Source: Leishmania infantum JPCM5
Taxonomy: Eukaryota; Euglenozoa; Kinetoplastea; Trypanosomatida; Trypanosomatidae
Length of the DNA stretch: 64,000 bases
Direction of reading: 5' to 3'
Assembly (NCBI RefSeq): GCF_000002875.2
Contig: NC_009417.2
Location: forward strand, 1,159,929 to 1,223,928
Below the pieces are notes generated by a model. It saw only the letters and a list, made by a program, of their open reading frames with translations, had not been told where the DNA came from and did no database searches. The translations under genes and the position numbers were made by a program. This document shows, piece by piece, positions 21,147 through 30,643 of this stretch; the first letter of the stretch is position 1, and each line of letters opens with the position of its first letter.

Positions 21147-22361
21147 ATGAAGAACAAGCAACCAACCACGGTGTTTGCCTCACTTTTTGCCTACCACCAC
21201 TTTCTCATCCCCATGCGTAGCCGCCAGCCGCCATCTGGCGGCGTCGAAGATCATGCCGACGTCGCCGCTTCTACAGTTCTCCGCTCTTCGGCGTCATCTT
21301 CGTCAGCAGCGGCGGCGGCGTCGTTGCTGCAGGACGAGGTATTACCCCGTTTGCGAAAGGAGTCTGGCCCAAGCAATGCAGCGATATGCGATGCTTACGC
21401 GACGAGGCTTCGACAGGAAGCGACAGAAGAGGAGCGGCGCCGCGGGCCGCACTGGCGTGCGCGCTGCTCCCCCAGCATCCTCGTTGCCCTGCTCATCTGG
21501 GCAACGATCGCCCTTGTTGTGTACATGAAGGTGGACAACTCTCGTTTGCGTCCCGGTGCCGCGCCCGACACCACTTCTGTTGAGACGCCGCTTTCGCAAC
21601 TCCCTGAAAGCTGTCGCGGTCATTACTGTCTGCGGGAGGGCGGAAAGGAGCCCTTTGGAGCGGTCCTCGGAGCCCACGATGGCGTCTTCGCCTACAGTAA
21701 CTGCAACAGCGACACCTGCACCTCTTTACTAAAGTACCAGATGGCGATTCCGCTCCCACCAGGAGCTCGGACGGCTCTGGACGCCCCACACGCGACGACT
21801 CGCCTCATGACAACAGGGATGAAGTGGCAGTGCGTGGAATTCGCTCGTCGGTACTGGATGCTGCGCGGCAAGCCGACCCCCGCGTTCTTCGGCCCTGTGG
21901 TAGGCGCCGCAGATATTTGGGACACTCTCACCCACGTTACCTTCCTCGACAACGCGACTACGGCTCCGCTGCTGAAGTTTAAGAATGGCGCGAGGCTCGG
22001 CTACGGCGGCAGCGCACCCCGCGTCGGAGACCTGCTCATCTACCCTCGCGATGCCGAGGGTTTTTTCTCCTACGGCCATGTCGCCGTGGTGGTGAGGGTG
22101 GAGATGACCACGAAGGCCGAGGCAGACGACTCCTACATGGACGCTGCAGTCACATCGTCAAAGCCGCGTCAGCGGCACGGCCTCGTGTATCTAGCGGAGC
22201 AAAACTGGGACAGCGCGACTTGGCCGAATCCATACCACAACTACTCACGTTCACTGCCTCTGGTGGTGCTTGAATCAGCGGAGGGGCTGCCTCTGCAGTA
22301 CACGATCGAGGATTCACTCCATGGCATCCAGGGCTGGGTACGCTACGATGACGATCCATAG
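21147..22361 (+). CDS. Membrane-anchored glutathionylspermidine-amidase-like CHAP protein, copy 2
   Basis: Up to 404 residues from ATG 21147; ATG 21213 (382 residues) is an equally plausible start because the first 22 residues are not conserved with the paralogues. The membrane helix is at about 109-127 (SILVALLIWATIALVVYMK) and the CHAP domain at about 165-402. The catalytic set is intact: Cys229 in WQCVEFARRYW, His311 in YGHVAVV and Glu351 in AEQNW. The closing motif GWVRY matches copy 1 (GWMRY). Topology is inferred as type II with the enzyme on the luminal or external side; sequons NAT and NYS lie there. The substrate is not known; trypanothione-type conjugates or exogenous peptides are both possible. 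Confidence 0.9.
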   Translation: MKNKQPTTVFASLFAYHHFLIPMRSRQPPSGGVEDHADVAASTVLRSSASSSSAAAAASLLQDEVLPRLRKESGPSNAAICDAYATRLRQEATEEERRRGPHWRARCSPSILVALLIWATIALVVYMKVDNSRLRPGAAPDTTSVETPLSQLPESCRGHYCLREGGKEPFGAVLGAHDGVFAYSNCNSDTCTSLLKYQMAIPLPPGARTALDAPHATTRLMTTGMKWQCVEFARRYWMLRGKPTPAFFGPVVGAADIWDTLTHVTFLDNATTAPLLKFKNGARLGYGGSAPRVGDLLIYPRDAEGFFSYGHVAVVVRVEMTTKAEADDSYMDAAVTSSKPRQRHGLVYLAEQNWDSATWPNPYHNYSRSLPLVVLESAEGLPLQYTIEDSLHGIQGWVRYDDDP

Positions 22362-22824
22362 GGTTGACTGTGCTTGTGTGTGTGTGTGCGTATATATGTA
22401 GGTGTGTGTTTGAGTGAGTCTCTGTTGATGGGTGATATGCTAAATCTTGTCTTTTCTCGCTGTGGGCAAGATGGAAGCTGGCAGGCGCTAGGGCGATTTG
22501 TGCGTTTGCACCCGCCTCCCCTCTCCCCCTATCCCTCCCCTTTTCCCTTCTTGCAATCTTCGGGCTCTTTACCCGTCTCCTCGTCGTTTTCGAGCCCATC
22601 GCTGCGGGCATTGAGGCCCGAGAACGGATGCCCTCCACCCTTTCTCCTCCTAGCGAAAAAAGAATAAAAGGCACGACTGGCAGAACGTACCAACATCAAA
22701 ACTGCCATGGCATCCATGGGTGCGGCTGCCTTGGCAAGACGTGATACACGCGCCTCTCTACGCAGCTGAAGCAGCGTGAAGGCATCCAAGCAACCTCCCC
22801 GATTTCGGCTCCTTTCTGTGTGCG
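22362..22824. other. Spacer before a decayed SIDER
   Basis: Begins with a TG/TA-rich tract (22373-22412) directly after the CHAP copy 2 stop, then pyrimidine-rich DNA. No gene seen. Confidence 0.4.
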
Positions 22825-23125
22825 CCTGATGAGAGGGGACACCTTAACGCAACATCAGAGTTCAGTGCGCCCCCCCACTCTCTTAAGGAAAGCCAGGCAG
22901 CCCCCCCCCCACAATCTTTCTCTATCCCTGTGCCACAATACGGAGCCGCCTTTGGTGGTGCCAGGGTCAAGCGCCTACGACTTGGGGAGGTCAGAGCAGG
23001 GTATCGCTATTAACGGCAGCAGCCGGGTCCTGGATGACGTGACATCGGAGTGGCATGCGGCTGTGAGAACGTGTGCACCAATCCACATGATGGGTAGAAG
23101 GACAGCGTGAGCGGAGCGTATCGCA
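22825..23125 (+). mobile_element. Degenerate SIDER-like retroposon remnant
   Basis: Positional similarity to the elements at 30030 and 63191: CCTGATGA near 22825, then AGCCAGGCAGCCCC, CTATCCCTG, TGGTGGTGCCAGGGTCAAGC, a GGGTCCTGGATGACGTGACA block and a C-rich run at 22902-22911. The 5' hallmark is heavily mutated and the 3' half is missing or unrecognisable. SIDERs are extinct non-autonomous relatives of ingi/L1Tc retroposons, common in Leishmania 3' UTRs, where they can affect mRNA stability. This copy lies in the probable 3' UTR of CHAP copy 2. Confidence 0.55.
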
Positions 23126-23207
23126 TCCGGCCCTCATCTATGTCTCTCTTTCTTTTCCCCTTCTCGCGCATCATTTGAGCACTGCGATCCTGTTTCCATG
23201 TAGGCAC

Positions 23208-23254
23208 GTATATATATACATGCATGCATGTATATATATATATATATATTATAT
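23208..23254. repeat. TA/TG microsatellite
   Basis: Alternating TA with interspersed TGCATGCATG, about 47 bases. It can form cruciform or Z-like structure; located in the spacer before CHAP copy 3. Confidence 0.8.
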
Positions 23255-23687
23255 CGTTTTACGTACTGTGGCACTGGGCATTCCTTTGATGGGTCATCTC
23301 TCCCTGTGTTTTGTGTGCCTTGTGCGTGCATCGCCATACTTTGACCGTGCTTTTTTTTATGTGTGTGTGTGTGTGCCTCCGAGGGTGAGGCGGGTTATTC
23401 GGTGGATGCTTCCAATGTCTTCTTTTTTGTTCCGTCCATGATTTTCGTTTGTGCGTCACTCTGTGTCTGTCTCCAAGGCTCGCGCATCTGTGTGGAGGCG
23501 TGTTCTTGGGTCTCATGAAGACTGCCATCGCAGGCCGTATCAACGTCTCTCCAGGTTCTCCTCTCTCTTACCCCATCCCTTGTCCACCTCCTTTGTTGCG
23601 GTTTCTTCATCGCCTTCTTTCATTAGGAGCGTTGTCTCTCTCACGCCCGCCTGAAGTGCAAGCGCAGCGGACGCCTCCCCCTGTACA

Positions 23688-23707
23688 AATCCTTTTTTTT
23701 CTGTTAG
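23688..23707 (+). promoter_or_regulatory. Polypyrimidine tract and AG acceptor of CHAP copy 3
   Basis: T-rich tract (23690-23705) ending in GTTAG, AG at 23706-23707, 17 bases before ATG 23725. It supports that start over the non-ATG extension at 23449. Confidence 0.55.
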
Positions 23708-23724
23708 AACGCAGTCGCGGAGCA

Positions 23725-25179
23725 ATGAGCTCGCCACCGCAGGATCCGCCGGATGGCGTTAACAATGACAGTGTTGGCGGCCGTCGCCGCTCTTCTAAGC
23801 CGAGGCCAAGCCCGCTCGCTTTTCCGCGAGATCGCGCCTACGGCACCCTCGACAACGGCAACGGCGGCGAGGGCGGCAGCAGCGTCGGCGTAGGAAACAC
23901 TCGGCAAAGTGGCCTTCTCATGAACGGCGGCACAAGCGGGAGGCTCAGCAGCGACCCGATGCCGCTGTGGAGCTACGCTGCCTCGCCTATCATCCAAATT
24001 CGCGATCACTGCCATCAGCAGTGGTTGGCGGTCCTGCTTACTGTTGTTCTGCTCCTCGTCACATTCTACTTTGTCTTCGGTCTTTCCGCTCCGATGCGGG
24101 CAGAGCGGTGCGCCACGCCGTTTGGCAGTCTGCTGGGAGAAAGCAGAGGTGTGGCGGCGTACAGCAACTGCCGCAACGACTACGGTGGGGATCACATGGA
24201 ACACTTCGTCTCCGTAGGGCTGCAGCGACTCTACACTGGCTCCAAATGGCAGGCCCTCGAGTACGCCCGCCGCTACTGGATCCTGAAATCGCTGCTGACC
24301 TTTCCATCCCTTCCCAGGGCGGATCATATCATTCTCGCTGATACCGCCAACTCCGTGAACGGGCGTCGTGGAGGTCGCGGCAGCTCCGTCGTGCCACTGG
24401 AGCGGTACACAAACCTTTTCCTGCCACCCCAGGTTCTGCACAACAGCAGCGAAGATATGCCTGTGATGAAACTGAATGGAGAGGCCAACAACCTCTCAGC
24501 TCGCGTGCGGCTAAGGAGCTGGCGTCAGGCACTCGTGCAGCCCCACGACATTGTCGTGTACGCCAAGAACTCGCGTACGCTGCCGTCTGGTCACGTCGCG
24601 GTTGTGACGGCGGTGCGCGGCCCCTTTCACAGCGTCGCCGCAGCTGGCAAGGAAGTACACTGGTTTATTGTGAAGAACGCCTCGATACAGGGTCGGCAGC
24701 CCATGGCTCCTGGATCGACGTTGCCACGGTTGCTTCTGTCGCAGGAACACGAGGTTGTGAATGGCGCCGTGACGCCGCCGAAGAACACGGCTGGTAGTGA
24801 CACGGCAAGGCATCCTTCCAGCGGCGGCTGTGAGAATGTATCTGCGGACGAGAAAGGCGAGGAAATGGTGTGCGGGTGTAGCGTTCTCTACTACAAGGTG
24901 TTTGTTGTAGAACAAAACTGGGACAACTCCTATTGGGAAACGCTGAGCTATTTGACAAAGTATGACTGGCACAACCACAACAGCCAAAACAGCATACCCA
25001 ACGGCAACGGAACCGGGAAGGAGTCGTCGGCGAAGCAGCAGCGAAGGGCCGAAACGCGGCTGCGCAACTTTACTCGAGTACTTCTCCTGCATGAGTACTC
25101 GAACCCGCATGGGTTCTTCCTCGAAGACACACACAACAATCTCATTCTAGGCTGGGTGCGCGCCTCTTCCGATGCGTAA
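23725..25179 (+). CDS. CHAP paralogue, copy 3, predicted pseudoenzyme (Cys to Ala)
   Basis: A 484-residue protein with a Gly/Asn/Ser-rich N-terminus, a membrane helix (about 99-121, QWLAVLLTVVLLLVTFYFVF) and a CHAP domain from about 128. The nucleophile position reads KWQALEYARRYW, so Ala177 (codon GCC) replaces the catalytic Cys, while His290 (SGHVAVV) and Glu396 (VEQNW) remain. It also carries two large insertions (about 200-265 and 305-388) absent from copies 1 and 2. It cannot be a cysteine amidase by the known mechanism; binding, regulatory or decoy roles are possible. The frame is clean and codon use is like its neighbours, so it is not simply a decayed gene. The start is set by the acceptor at 23707. 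Confidence 0.88.
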   Translation: MSSPPQDPPDGVNNDSVGGRRRSSKPRPSPLAFPRDRAYGTLDNGNGGEGGSSVGVGNTRQSGLLMNGGTSGRLSSDPMPLWSYAASPIIQIRDHCHQQWLAVLLTVVLLLVTFYFVFGLSAPMRAERCATPFGSLLGESRGVAAYSNCRNDYGGDHMEHFVSVGLQRLYTGSKWQALEYARRYWILKSLLTFPSLPRADHIILADTANSVNGRRGGRGSSVVPLERYTNLFLPPQVLHNSSEDMPVMKLNGEANNLSARVRLRSWRQALVQPHDIVVYAKNSRTLPSGHVAVVTAVRGPFHSVAAAGKEVHWFIVKNASIQGRQPMAPGSTLPRLLLSQEHEVVNGAVTPPKNTAGSDTARHPSSGGCENVSADEKGEEMVCGCSVLYYKVFVVEQNWDNSYWETLSYLTKYDWHNHNSQNSIPNGNGTGKESSAKQQRRAETRLRNFTRVLLLHEYSNPHGFFLEDTHNNLILGWVRASSDA

Positions 25180-26230
25180 CTGTTTTTTTTTTTGCAGGTG
25201 TAGGCGCGCGCGCAGCATTCGCAAGTGGCAGCGGCGTTATCAAAACACCCAGAGAGGGACCAAGGAGCATCTTCTTTACACACAAACACATATATATTTA
25301 CATCTGCGACAGGCAAGCGGCTTTCCTTGCTCCTTCCCTATATATAACCCTCCCTCTCTCTTTCTCTCTATCCAGCACTCTCACCAGTTGCGCGCAGCGA
25401 CGGCAAAGAAGCCACACGAGGAGACAGCACTGAATCTGGTAGACAGATTATGCCAAACTGTCACATGGCGGGCACGGATGCACGTGTGAGCGCACGTGAA
25501 GGAGTGAGAGGGAAAGAAAGCGGTGGCATCGGCGTCGTCGGTGACGCTGTGTACTAGCAAAACAAGAAGACACGCACGCAAAACAAAAAAAAGCAACGGG
25601 TGAAGAGAACCCGAATAAATAGGCAATGCGTGCTTTGCCGAGGGGGAGGGGGAGGGGGAGGGGGAGGAAGACGGGCGTGGTGATGCGTGCCTGAATGATT
25701 GGTGTATGTGTGTTTTAGCGTGTTCCAGTGAACCGTCGGGGAGCACACGCCTGCGACGCCGTCTTTTTCCTTCCTCCACGAGCTTTGCTGTAGTGACCGG
25801 CATGGACGCTGCGAATCACTGATTGTTTTCCGTTTTGCCACACCTGCTGCTCCTGGGCACGTACGTTTCGCATGCGAATGTGTGAAAGGGCGCCGCTGCC
25901 AACAGTTGTCTGCTGTTGATTTCTGTTTCCACGGCTCCCAGTGATCACAGAACTATTTCCCCATCTCTCCCTCTCTGATTACATGCCATCCACCTCTCTC
26001 GTGTGCTCTCACAGCTCTGCGCCGACACAGGACGAGGCTGTTATCGTCGCTCTCTTTGGCACCGTCACCTCGGTGCTTAGGGAACAGCGGCCCCTGTTTG
26101 GGAGCCCGCTTGCTTCGCGTCGCGGACGTTTGTGTTTCACTCACACGACTTGTGCCTGTGAGGCTGCAAAGTCAGGAAGACGCCAGGGAACAGTCTTTTG
26201 TATCCTACCCTTACTATCCTCTGCCTCTCC
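25180..26230. other. Spacer with T-run and G-rich tract
   Basis: About 1 kb. It has a T-run (25183-25193) just after the CHAP copy 3 stop, TA and CT repeats (25290-25372) and a GGGGGA repeat. No gene is supported. Confidence 0.45.
25641..25668 (+). repeat. GGGGGA tandem repeat, potential G-quadruplex
   Basis: AGGGGG units repeated four to five times with one- or two-base loops. The transcript strand carries the G-runs, so a quadruplex could form in the RNA as well as in DNA. Confidence 0.75.
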
Positions 26231-26578
26231 ATGTCGCAGGACACCATGTACCGCCACCATCTGTGGCACATCGAGGACCCAACCTTGTCGGTGTCACAGG
26301 CCCGTCTAAAGCTGCTCTTCGACTTTGATCCACCTTCGCAGTACCGGCTGCAGCCTAACGGGCCACTGCTGCACGGTATCCGGCCCAGCTGCGTACTGTG
26401 CGGTAGTGTGAGTCCGCCAGGCGGTGGCGCCGCGGCATCGGCTGCTGCACCCATTACTATCCGTCGGATGGGCGTGTTCGGTCGCGTCGGCAGTGCCCCG
26501 GTGCAGTATGAAGAGCCGCTCGTGACGGAGTGGGCGGATGTTGGCCTCCCTCCGACCTCGACAAGGGAGGACGCTTGA
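26231..26578 (+). CDS. Unrecognised small conserved-looking protein
   Basis: A 115-residue frame from ATG 26231. The N-terminal half (MYRHHLWHIEDPTLSVSQAR, 6-25, then LKLLFDFDPPSQYRLQPNG) reads like a compact basic/aromatic domain. CVLC (54-57) is a single Cys pair, and a Gly/Ala-rich linker follows. No membrane helix or signal peptide is visible. I do not recognise the family; a small mitochondrial ribosomal or respiratory-complex subunit would fit its size and composition but is a guess. It is supported by amino-acid composition, strand and position between intact genes. Confidence 0.5.
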   Translation: MSQDTMYRHHLWHIEDPTLSVSQARLKLLFDFDPPSQYRLQPNGPLLHGIRPSCVLCGSVSPPGGGAAASAAAPITIRRMGVFGRVGSAPVQYEEPLVTEWADVGLPPTSTREDA

Positions 26579-27265
26579 CTGCAGCGGCCCCTCTGGTGTG
26601 TGTAGGTGTGATTTGTCCGCCATATCGCCTCTCGCCATCTGTGCCGCCCTGCTCCGCAGAAAGCCGATATGCGTCTTGCCCACGCGCTGTGTTCTTCTCT
26701 CTCCATTTCCCCGCCTCCCACGACAGCGGGTCTTTTGCGCCCAACGCTCCTTTTGTTTTGGGGTTGCACGGGTGACGGAACCCTGTTGTGTGGGGTGACT
26801 GTCAGCTCTCACGTTGCAATGGCCAATAGCAGACGAGGCCACGCAGGTTCCCAAAGGATAGACCGTAGACTCGGCAGCAAGCGTAGCCTTGGAAAAAAGA
26901 AAACTCTACTTCAGGTGGCCGCTCTGCGCTCCTTTGCCTGACTTAGGTGGAGGCTTGCCGTCCTCGAAGGGGATGCTGCCAGAATGACTCAGCGCGGCGT
27001 CCTACAGCCATGAGTGAGGCTCCTCTAGCAGATGGTCGCTTCCTCTCTTCTCTAATCTTCTCCCTTCCTCCGTCCTCTGCTCTATGCCTGTAACCTCTCC
27101 CTCGCTCTTGCCCGTCTCCATCAAACGCTACCCTCCTTTTCGCTCTTCTCGCTCCCGACCCGCAAAGCCAACATCTCAGCCGTAAAGCGAAGCAGAGCAG
27201 CACCAGAGAAACATCGAGAGAAGAGCAGCGCACCGTGTCACCGGCATCCACATAGCCAGTGCCAG
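26579..27265. other. Spacer with no recognised gene
   Basis: About 0.7 kb, CT-rich from 27030 onward. Short overlapping frames on both strands have no protein-like features. Confidence 0.4.
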
Positions 27266-27267
27266 CT

Positions 27268-27304
27268 CACTGTCTCTTTCTCTCTTTTTTCATCGCTGCT
27301 ACAG
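27268..27304 (+). promoter_or_regulatory. Polypyrimidine tract and AG acceptor of the 27322 gene
   Basis: Strong T/C tract (27271-27297) followed by ACAG, AG at 27303-27304, 17 bases before ATG 27322. It rules against the GTG-initiated extension at 27259. Confidence 0.65.
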
Positions 27305-27321
27305 GCTTGGCTTGCGCGCGT

Positions 27322-28566
27322 ATGGCGAGTGCAAGCGCCATGGGGCCGTCATCGTCGGCGTCGCCGCCACGGCATTGGGGGTCTGACCTGCTGCTCCGCA
27401 AGGTTCCGCTCTACGCTCAGGCGCGGCAGTACGCCGCCGTCGATCCCGACGACCCGCAGTCAGAGGGCAACACGCTCGGCTACGGACCGAGCAGCTACCC
27501 GCTGCTAGCGGCGGTGCGTTCGTGCTACGACATGCTGAATCGTGACGAGGTTGCGGCTGAAACCTTTAGTCTGGGCGCGACCACCGCAGTGGTAGACCGC
27601 TCTCCCTTCAACGGCATCGACAGAGCTGGATACGCCCACGTACCGGCACAGCGCAAGTGGGCGGTCGCTGATCCGCTAGCGGCGGATTCAGCGTCGCCGA
27701 ACTCGGAGCAGTCGACCGCCTTGGCTCGCCGCGCTGCTGCCGCCGCGCTGCTGGATGACGCTATCGGCCCCGCAACTCTGGCGCAGGTGCTGGAGCCGTG
27801 GTTCGGCGTTATCGAAGATCGACTGTGTGCTGGCGCGCAACAGCAGCAGGTCGAAGAGCTTGTGCGATCAGAAAATAAAAAGAGGGGAAAGGAGGCAGCC
27901 AAGCGGAGCAGCAACGGCGCAGCTGAATCGCTGGAGGATGTCGAGAATGTGGAGAATGGCAGTGTGAGAGTCGCGGACGCGGACGCATCGCGCATGCTGG
28001 GCCGCAAGCGCTTGTACGACCGGGAAGAAGAGACACACGGCGCTGTTTACACCCGGCTCGAGAGCGCCATCCTGCATTACAGTGCGGCAACGCAAGAGGA
28101 GAAGGAAGTGCTGCGCAGCACGCGGGTAGCTAATAGCGACTCTTCGGCGGATGCGCCCGTCCCCGGCGAAGGCAGCACCGCAGCACCGCCGTCGCAGGAG
28201 ACGTGGGGCAGTCGCATGCTGTTACTCGTTACGTCGACCGTGGCTGCGGAGGCCGGAAGTGGTGCCGCGCGCCGCAGCGACGAGGAAGTCGAGCAGCAGC
28301 AGAAGGTGCTGGCCTACCTGAAGCGTGTGCGCTGGATCGCCACACAGTGGAACAGCAACGCGAACCAGGTGGCATTCAAGGACGCTGGGGCGTCGGCACC
28401 GTCGTGGGGCCAGATGACAGAGGCGCAGCGCGTGAAGGCGGAGATGCTGCACGCGCAGGGGCAGCGGCGCCGCTTTCGGCGTCCACGTCGCGGTGGCGAT
28501 GGTGGAGCTAGGGGTAACGGCGACGACGCCGACGCTGCCTTGGAGAACGAACTTGGTTCTGCGTGA
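27322..28566 (+). CDS. Unrecognised basic protein with Arg/Gly-rich C-terminus
   Basis: A 414-residue protein in a clean frame. After a Ser/Ala/Pro-rich start comes HWGSDLLLRKVPLYAQARQY (18-37) and a probable globular region to about residue 200. A Lys/Glu-rich stretch (about 185-215) follows. The last 50 residues are strongly basic and Gly-rich (RRRFRRPRRGGDGGARGNGDD), resembling RGG-type RNA-binding tails. Nothing in the folded part identifies a family. An RNA-associated role is an inference from the tail alone. It is the last intact gene before the decayed region. Confidence 0.8.
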   Translation: MASASAMGPSSSASPPRHWGSDLLLRKVPLYAQARQYAAVDPDDPQSEGNTLGYGPSSYPLLAAVRSCYDMLNRDEVAAETFSLGATTAVVDRSPFNGIDRAGYAHVPAQRKWAVADPLAADSASPNSEQSTALARRAAAAALLDDAIGPATLAQVLEPWFGVIEDRLCAGAQQQQVEELVRSENKKRGKEAAKRSSNGAAESLEDVENVENGSVRVADADASRMLGRKRLYDREEETHGAVYTRLESAILHYSAATQEEKEVLRSTRVANSDSSADAPVPGEGSTAAPPSQETWGSRMLLLVTSTVAAEAGSGAARRSDEEVEQQQKVLAYLKRVRWIATQWNSNANQVAFKDAGASAPSWGQMTEAQRVKAEMLHAQGQRRRFRRPRRGGDGGARGNGDDADAALENELGSA

Positions 28567-28664
28567 CTGCCTGTCCTCTTTTCTTTGTTTCACTTCGTAC
28601 GACGGTGTCTCACGGCAGTAGGCGCCGATGGGCTGCGGGACTAATAGAGCGTGAGGTGTTTTCG

Positions 28665-29640
28665 GTCTCCACCTTTATGAGGTCAGCTGTGCCGACCACT
28701 CACGCGCGCAGCGGTCCCATGCGTAGCGAAAGAAGACGAACAAAGCAGTGCGTCGCACAGAACGGTAATGATGAAGAAGCGACGTGCGGAGATAAGACGG
28801 CCCTTTCCTCTCTCTCCCTTCTCAAAGAGACGAGTGTGGCACCGGCTCCTGTTCGCTCGACGACGGCAAGCGTGAGGATTCTGTCAAAAGATGGCTGTGA
28901 AAATGACGTTCCGCTGGAGATAGTAGAGTGTGGGACGCTCATCATTTGTGTTTTTCGCTTCCACTACATGATGTCGTCCTTGTTCTTCTCGCCTTGCTAC
29001 CTCGTCTAACTCACAGGACTGACGAGGGGCCTCACAAATACAGGAAGCTACTCAAGAACGGAGCTGGAGATGGGGGACGGTGCTCAGCGAAACTGTGCAG
29101 TAACCGTCAGCGTTCAAGGGTGACGGTGGCTCGCACGCTCCGACAACACAAGTGCAAGCGCTCAATGTACCCACCTTCAAGCCAGAAAACCTTGCTTGTT
29201 GCTGTTGCCTACTGCTTCGCTTTTCTGGCGCTCCTCACCGGCGTCGCCCTCTAACTTCACCACAGCAGCTGAACACAGCCCGTGAGGAGGCATCGAGCTG
29301 CGTGAGCACGGAGCCGCTGCAGTGCCGGGCCGGACGGTGCAAGAGGAGCGAGTAGAGTCTATCGAGGCAATACCCGTTCCACTGCCCTCACCCGAAGCCC
29401 GCCAAGACCCATCATCAGCTTGTCGTGAGGAAAAAGACATATCGGCACTTTCGAACTCCGGCGCCTTCGCTGAGGCAGCGGATGCGCGCACGATGCCCAG
29501 CACGCGCTTCAGCAAGGCTGGCGGCGCGCCGCTAGAATGGTACGTCATGCTCTTCCGTGGCGCGACACTTTCAAGGTGCGCGCATTCACCCGCCGGCTCT
29601 GGTCAGAACGAAGCCTGTGGCAACGGTGTGTGGGAGTAGC
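28665..29640 (+). pseudogene. Decayed gene with several in-frame stops
   Basis: One reading frame stays protein-like over about 325 codons although it is cut by TAA 29007-29009, a TGA near 29119 and TGA 29283-29285, and ends at TAG 29638-29640. Protein-like stretches include LTRGLTNTGSYSRTELEMGD between the first two stops and ISALSNSGAFAEAADARTM in the last segment. Persistence of a single frame across stops suggests recent loss by point mutation. The ancestral function is not recognised. Intact genes in the window end in each of TAA, TAG and TGA, so reassigned stops do not explain this. Confidence 0.45.
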
Positions 29641-29707
29641 AAGCGACTCGAGACAACCAGAAAGACCCAAACACAGACCACATCTACGGTGAATATCTCG
29701 TGGCAGT

Positions 29708-29899
29708 GTGCATTTCACTTTACGTACTGAGCACCCGCCAAACACGGCAGCATTGCGACCTCCCACCCAAGCGGTGAGGAAAGCAGCTCAACCGTGGGTG
29801 CATTTGTCGGAATGCCAGCCGCACGGCTGGAAAGATCCCAACCGTAAGACGGGCATTGATTACATTACCTACGGGTGCGCTCCTCACCTGGCCCCCTGA
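29708..29899 (+). pseudogene. Possible gene fragment
   Basis: A 63-codon open stretch without ATG, with a protein-like segment (PWVHLSECQPHGWKDPNR) just upstream of the SIDER. It may be a separate relic or a frame-shifted continuation of the pseudogene ending at 29640. Weak evidence. Confidence 0.25.
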
Positions 29900-30029
29900 A
29901 CGCACTACCCGCAATGATGACGGAGCGGTGTTATTGTTGTTTTTCATCTCTTGGCCGTTTTCGCATTCTCGGTGCACACCCTTGCGAAGCGTTCGGCGGT
30001 TTTTTTTTGAGGTTTTCCGAGGCTTGTTC

Positions 30030-30643
30030 GCCTGATGGCGGCGAACCTCACCACCAACGTGCGTGGTATTTCAGGGTCCAGTACTTCCACTCTGTGTGTG
30101 TGTATCTGTGAGGAGGCCAGGCAGCACCCTATCTTTCTCTATATTCCTGCCAAAATGCCGAACCACCTCTGGTGTTGGCAGGGTCAAGCACCTACAACGT
30201 GGATGTGGACAGAGCAATGTATCGATACTAATATCGGCGATCAGGTTCTGGATAACATGGCGTCGGAGCGGCCTGCGACAATGAATACGCTTTTACCATG
30301 GATGTGATGGGTGAACTGCCAGCGTGACTCGAATGCACACCACCTGGCCCTCACACTGCTTCCTGGGGGTGAGGCTGATCTACCCGGCGAGGGATGCACG
30401 AGGCGTGGTGACTGGCAGAATGGGGGAGCGGCTGTGAGGCGACCTGCGGCGAGGGGGCGGGCAGAGCTTCAGGCAGAGGCCATGCTCCGATGACTGAGTC
30501 AGAGGATTGCTGCAACGTGTGTCTAGCGCTGCTTTGCACCCCGCGAGTTGGGGGGCCTTTGGCAGGGCCGGAGAGGGAGTCGAGTGGAATCTCCTTCACG
30601 CTATACGGCAAAGAGCTGGGTACGCTTAGACAAAAAAACAAAG
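30030..30643 (+). mobile_element. SIDER retroposon with recognisable 5' hallmark and A-rich 3' end
   Basis: The 5' end reads CCTGATGGCGGCGAACCTCA and then GTATTTCAGGGTCCAGTACT, matching the layout of the conserved 5' signature of ingi/L1Tc-clade retroposons (the segment with HDV-like ribozyme and promoter activity in L1Tc). The body aligns with 63191-63725, including CCTGCC..ATGCCGAA, the GGTCAAGCACC block, GGTTCTGGAT and CCAGCGTGACTCGAATGCAC. It ends with GACAAAAAAACAAA at 30630-30643. At about 0.6 kb it fits SIDER length. It is diverged from the copy at 63191, so it is an old insertion. Confidence 0.75.

Noticed and set aside
20681..21220. 179-codon frame overlapping the start of CHAP copy 2
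   Set aside because: Overlaps a well-supported gene in another frame and has no domain.
28665..29640. Stop-codon reassignment (as in some trypanosomatids) to explain in-frame stops
   Set aside because: Intact genes here end cleanly at TAA (2192, 15592), TAG (5279, 8636, 19751, 22361) and TGA (11398, 18126), so all three act as terminators.
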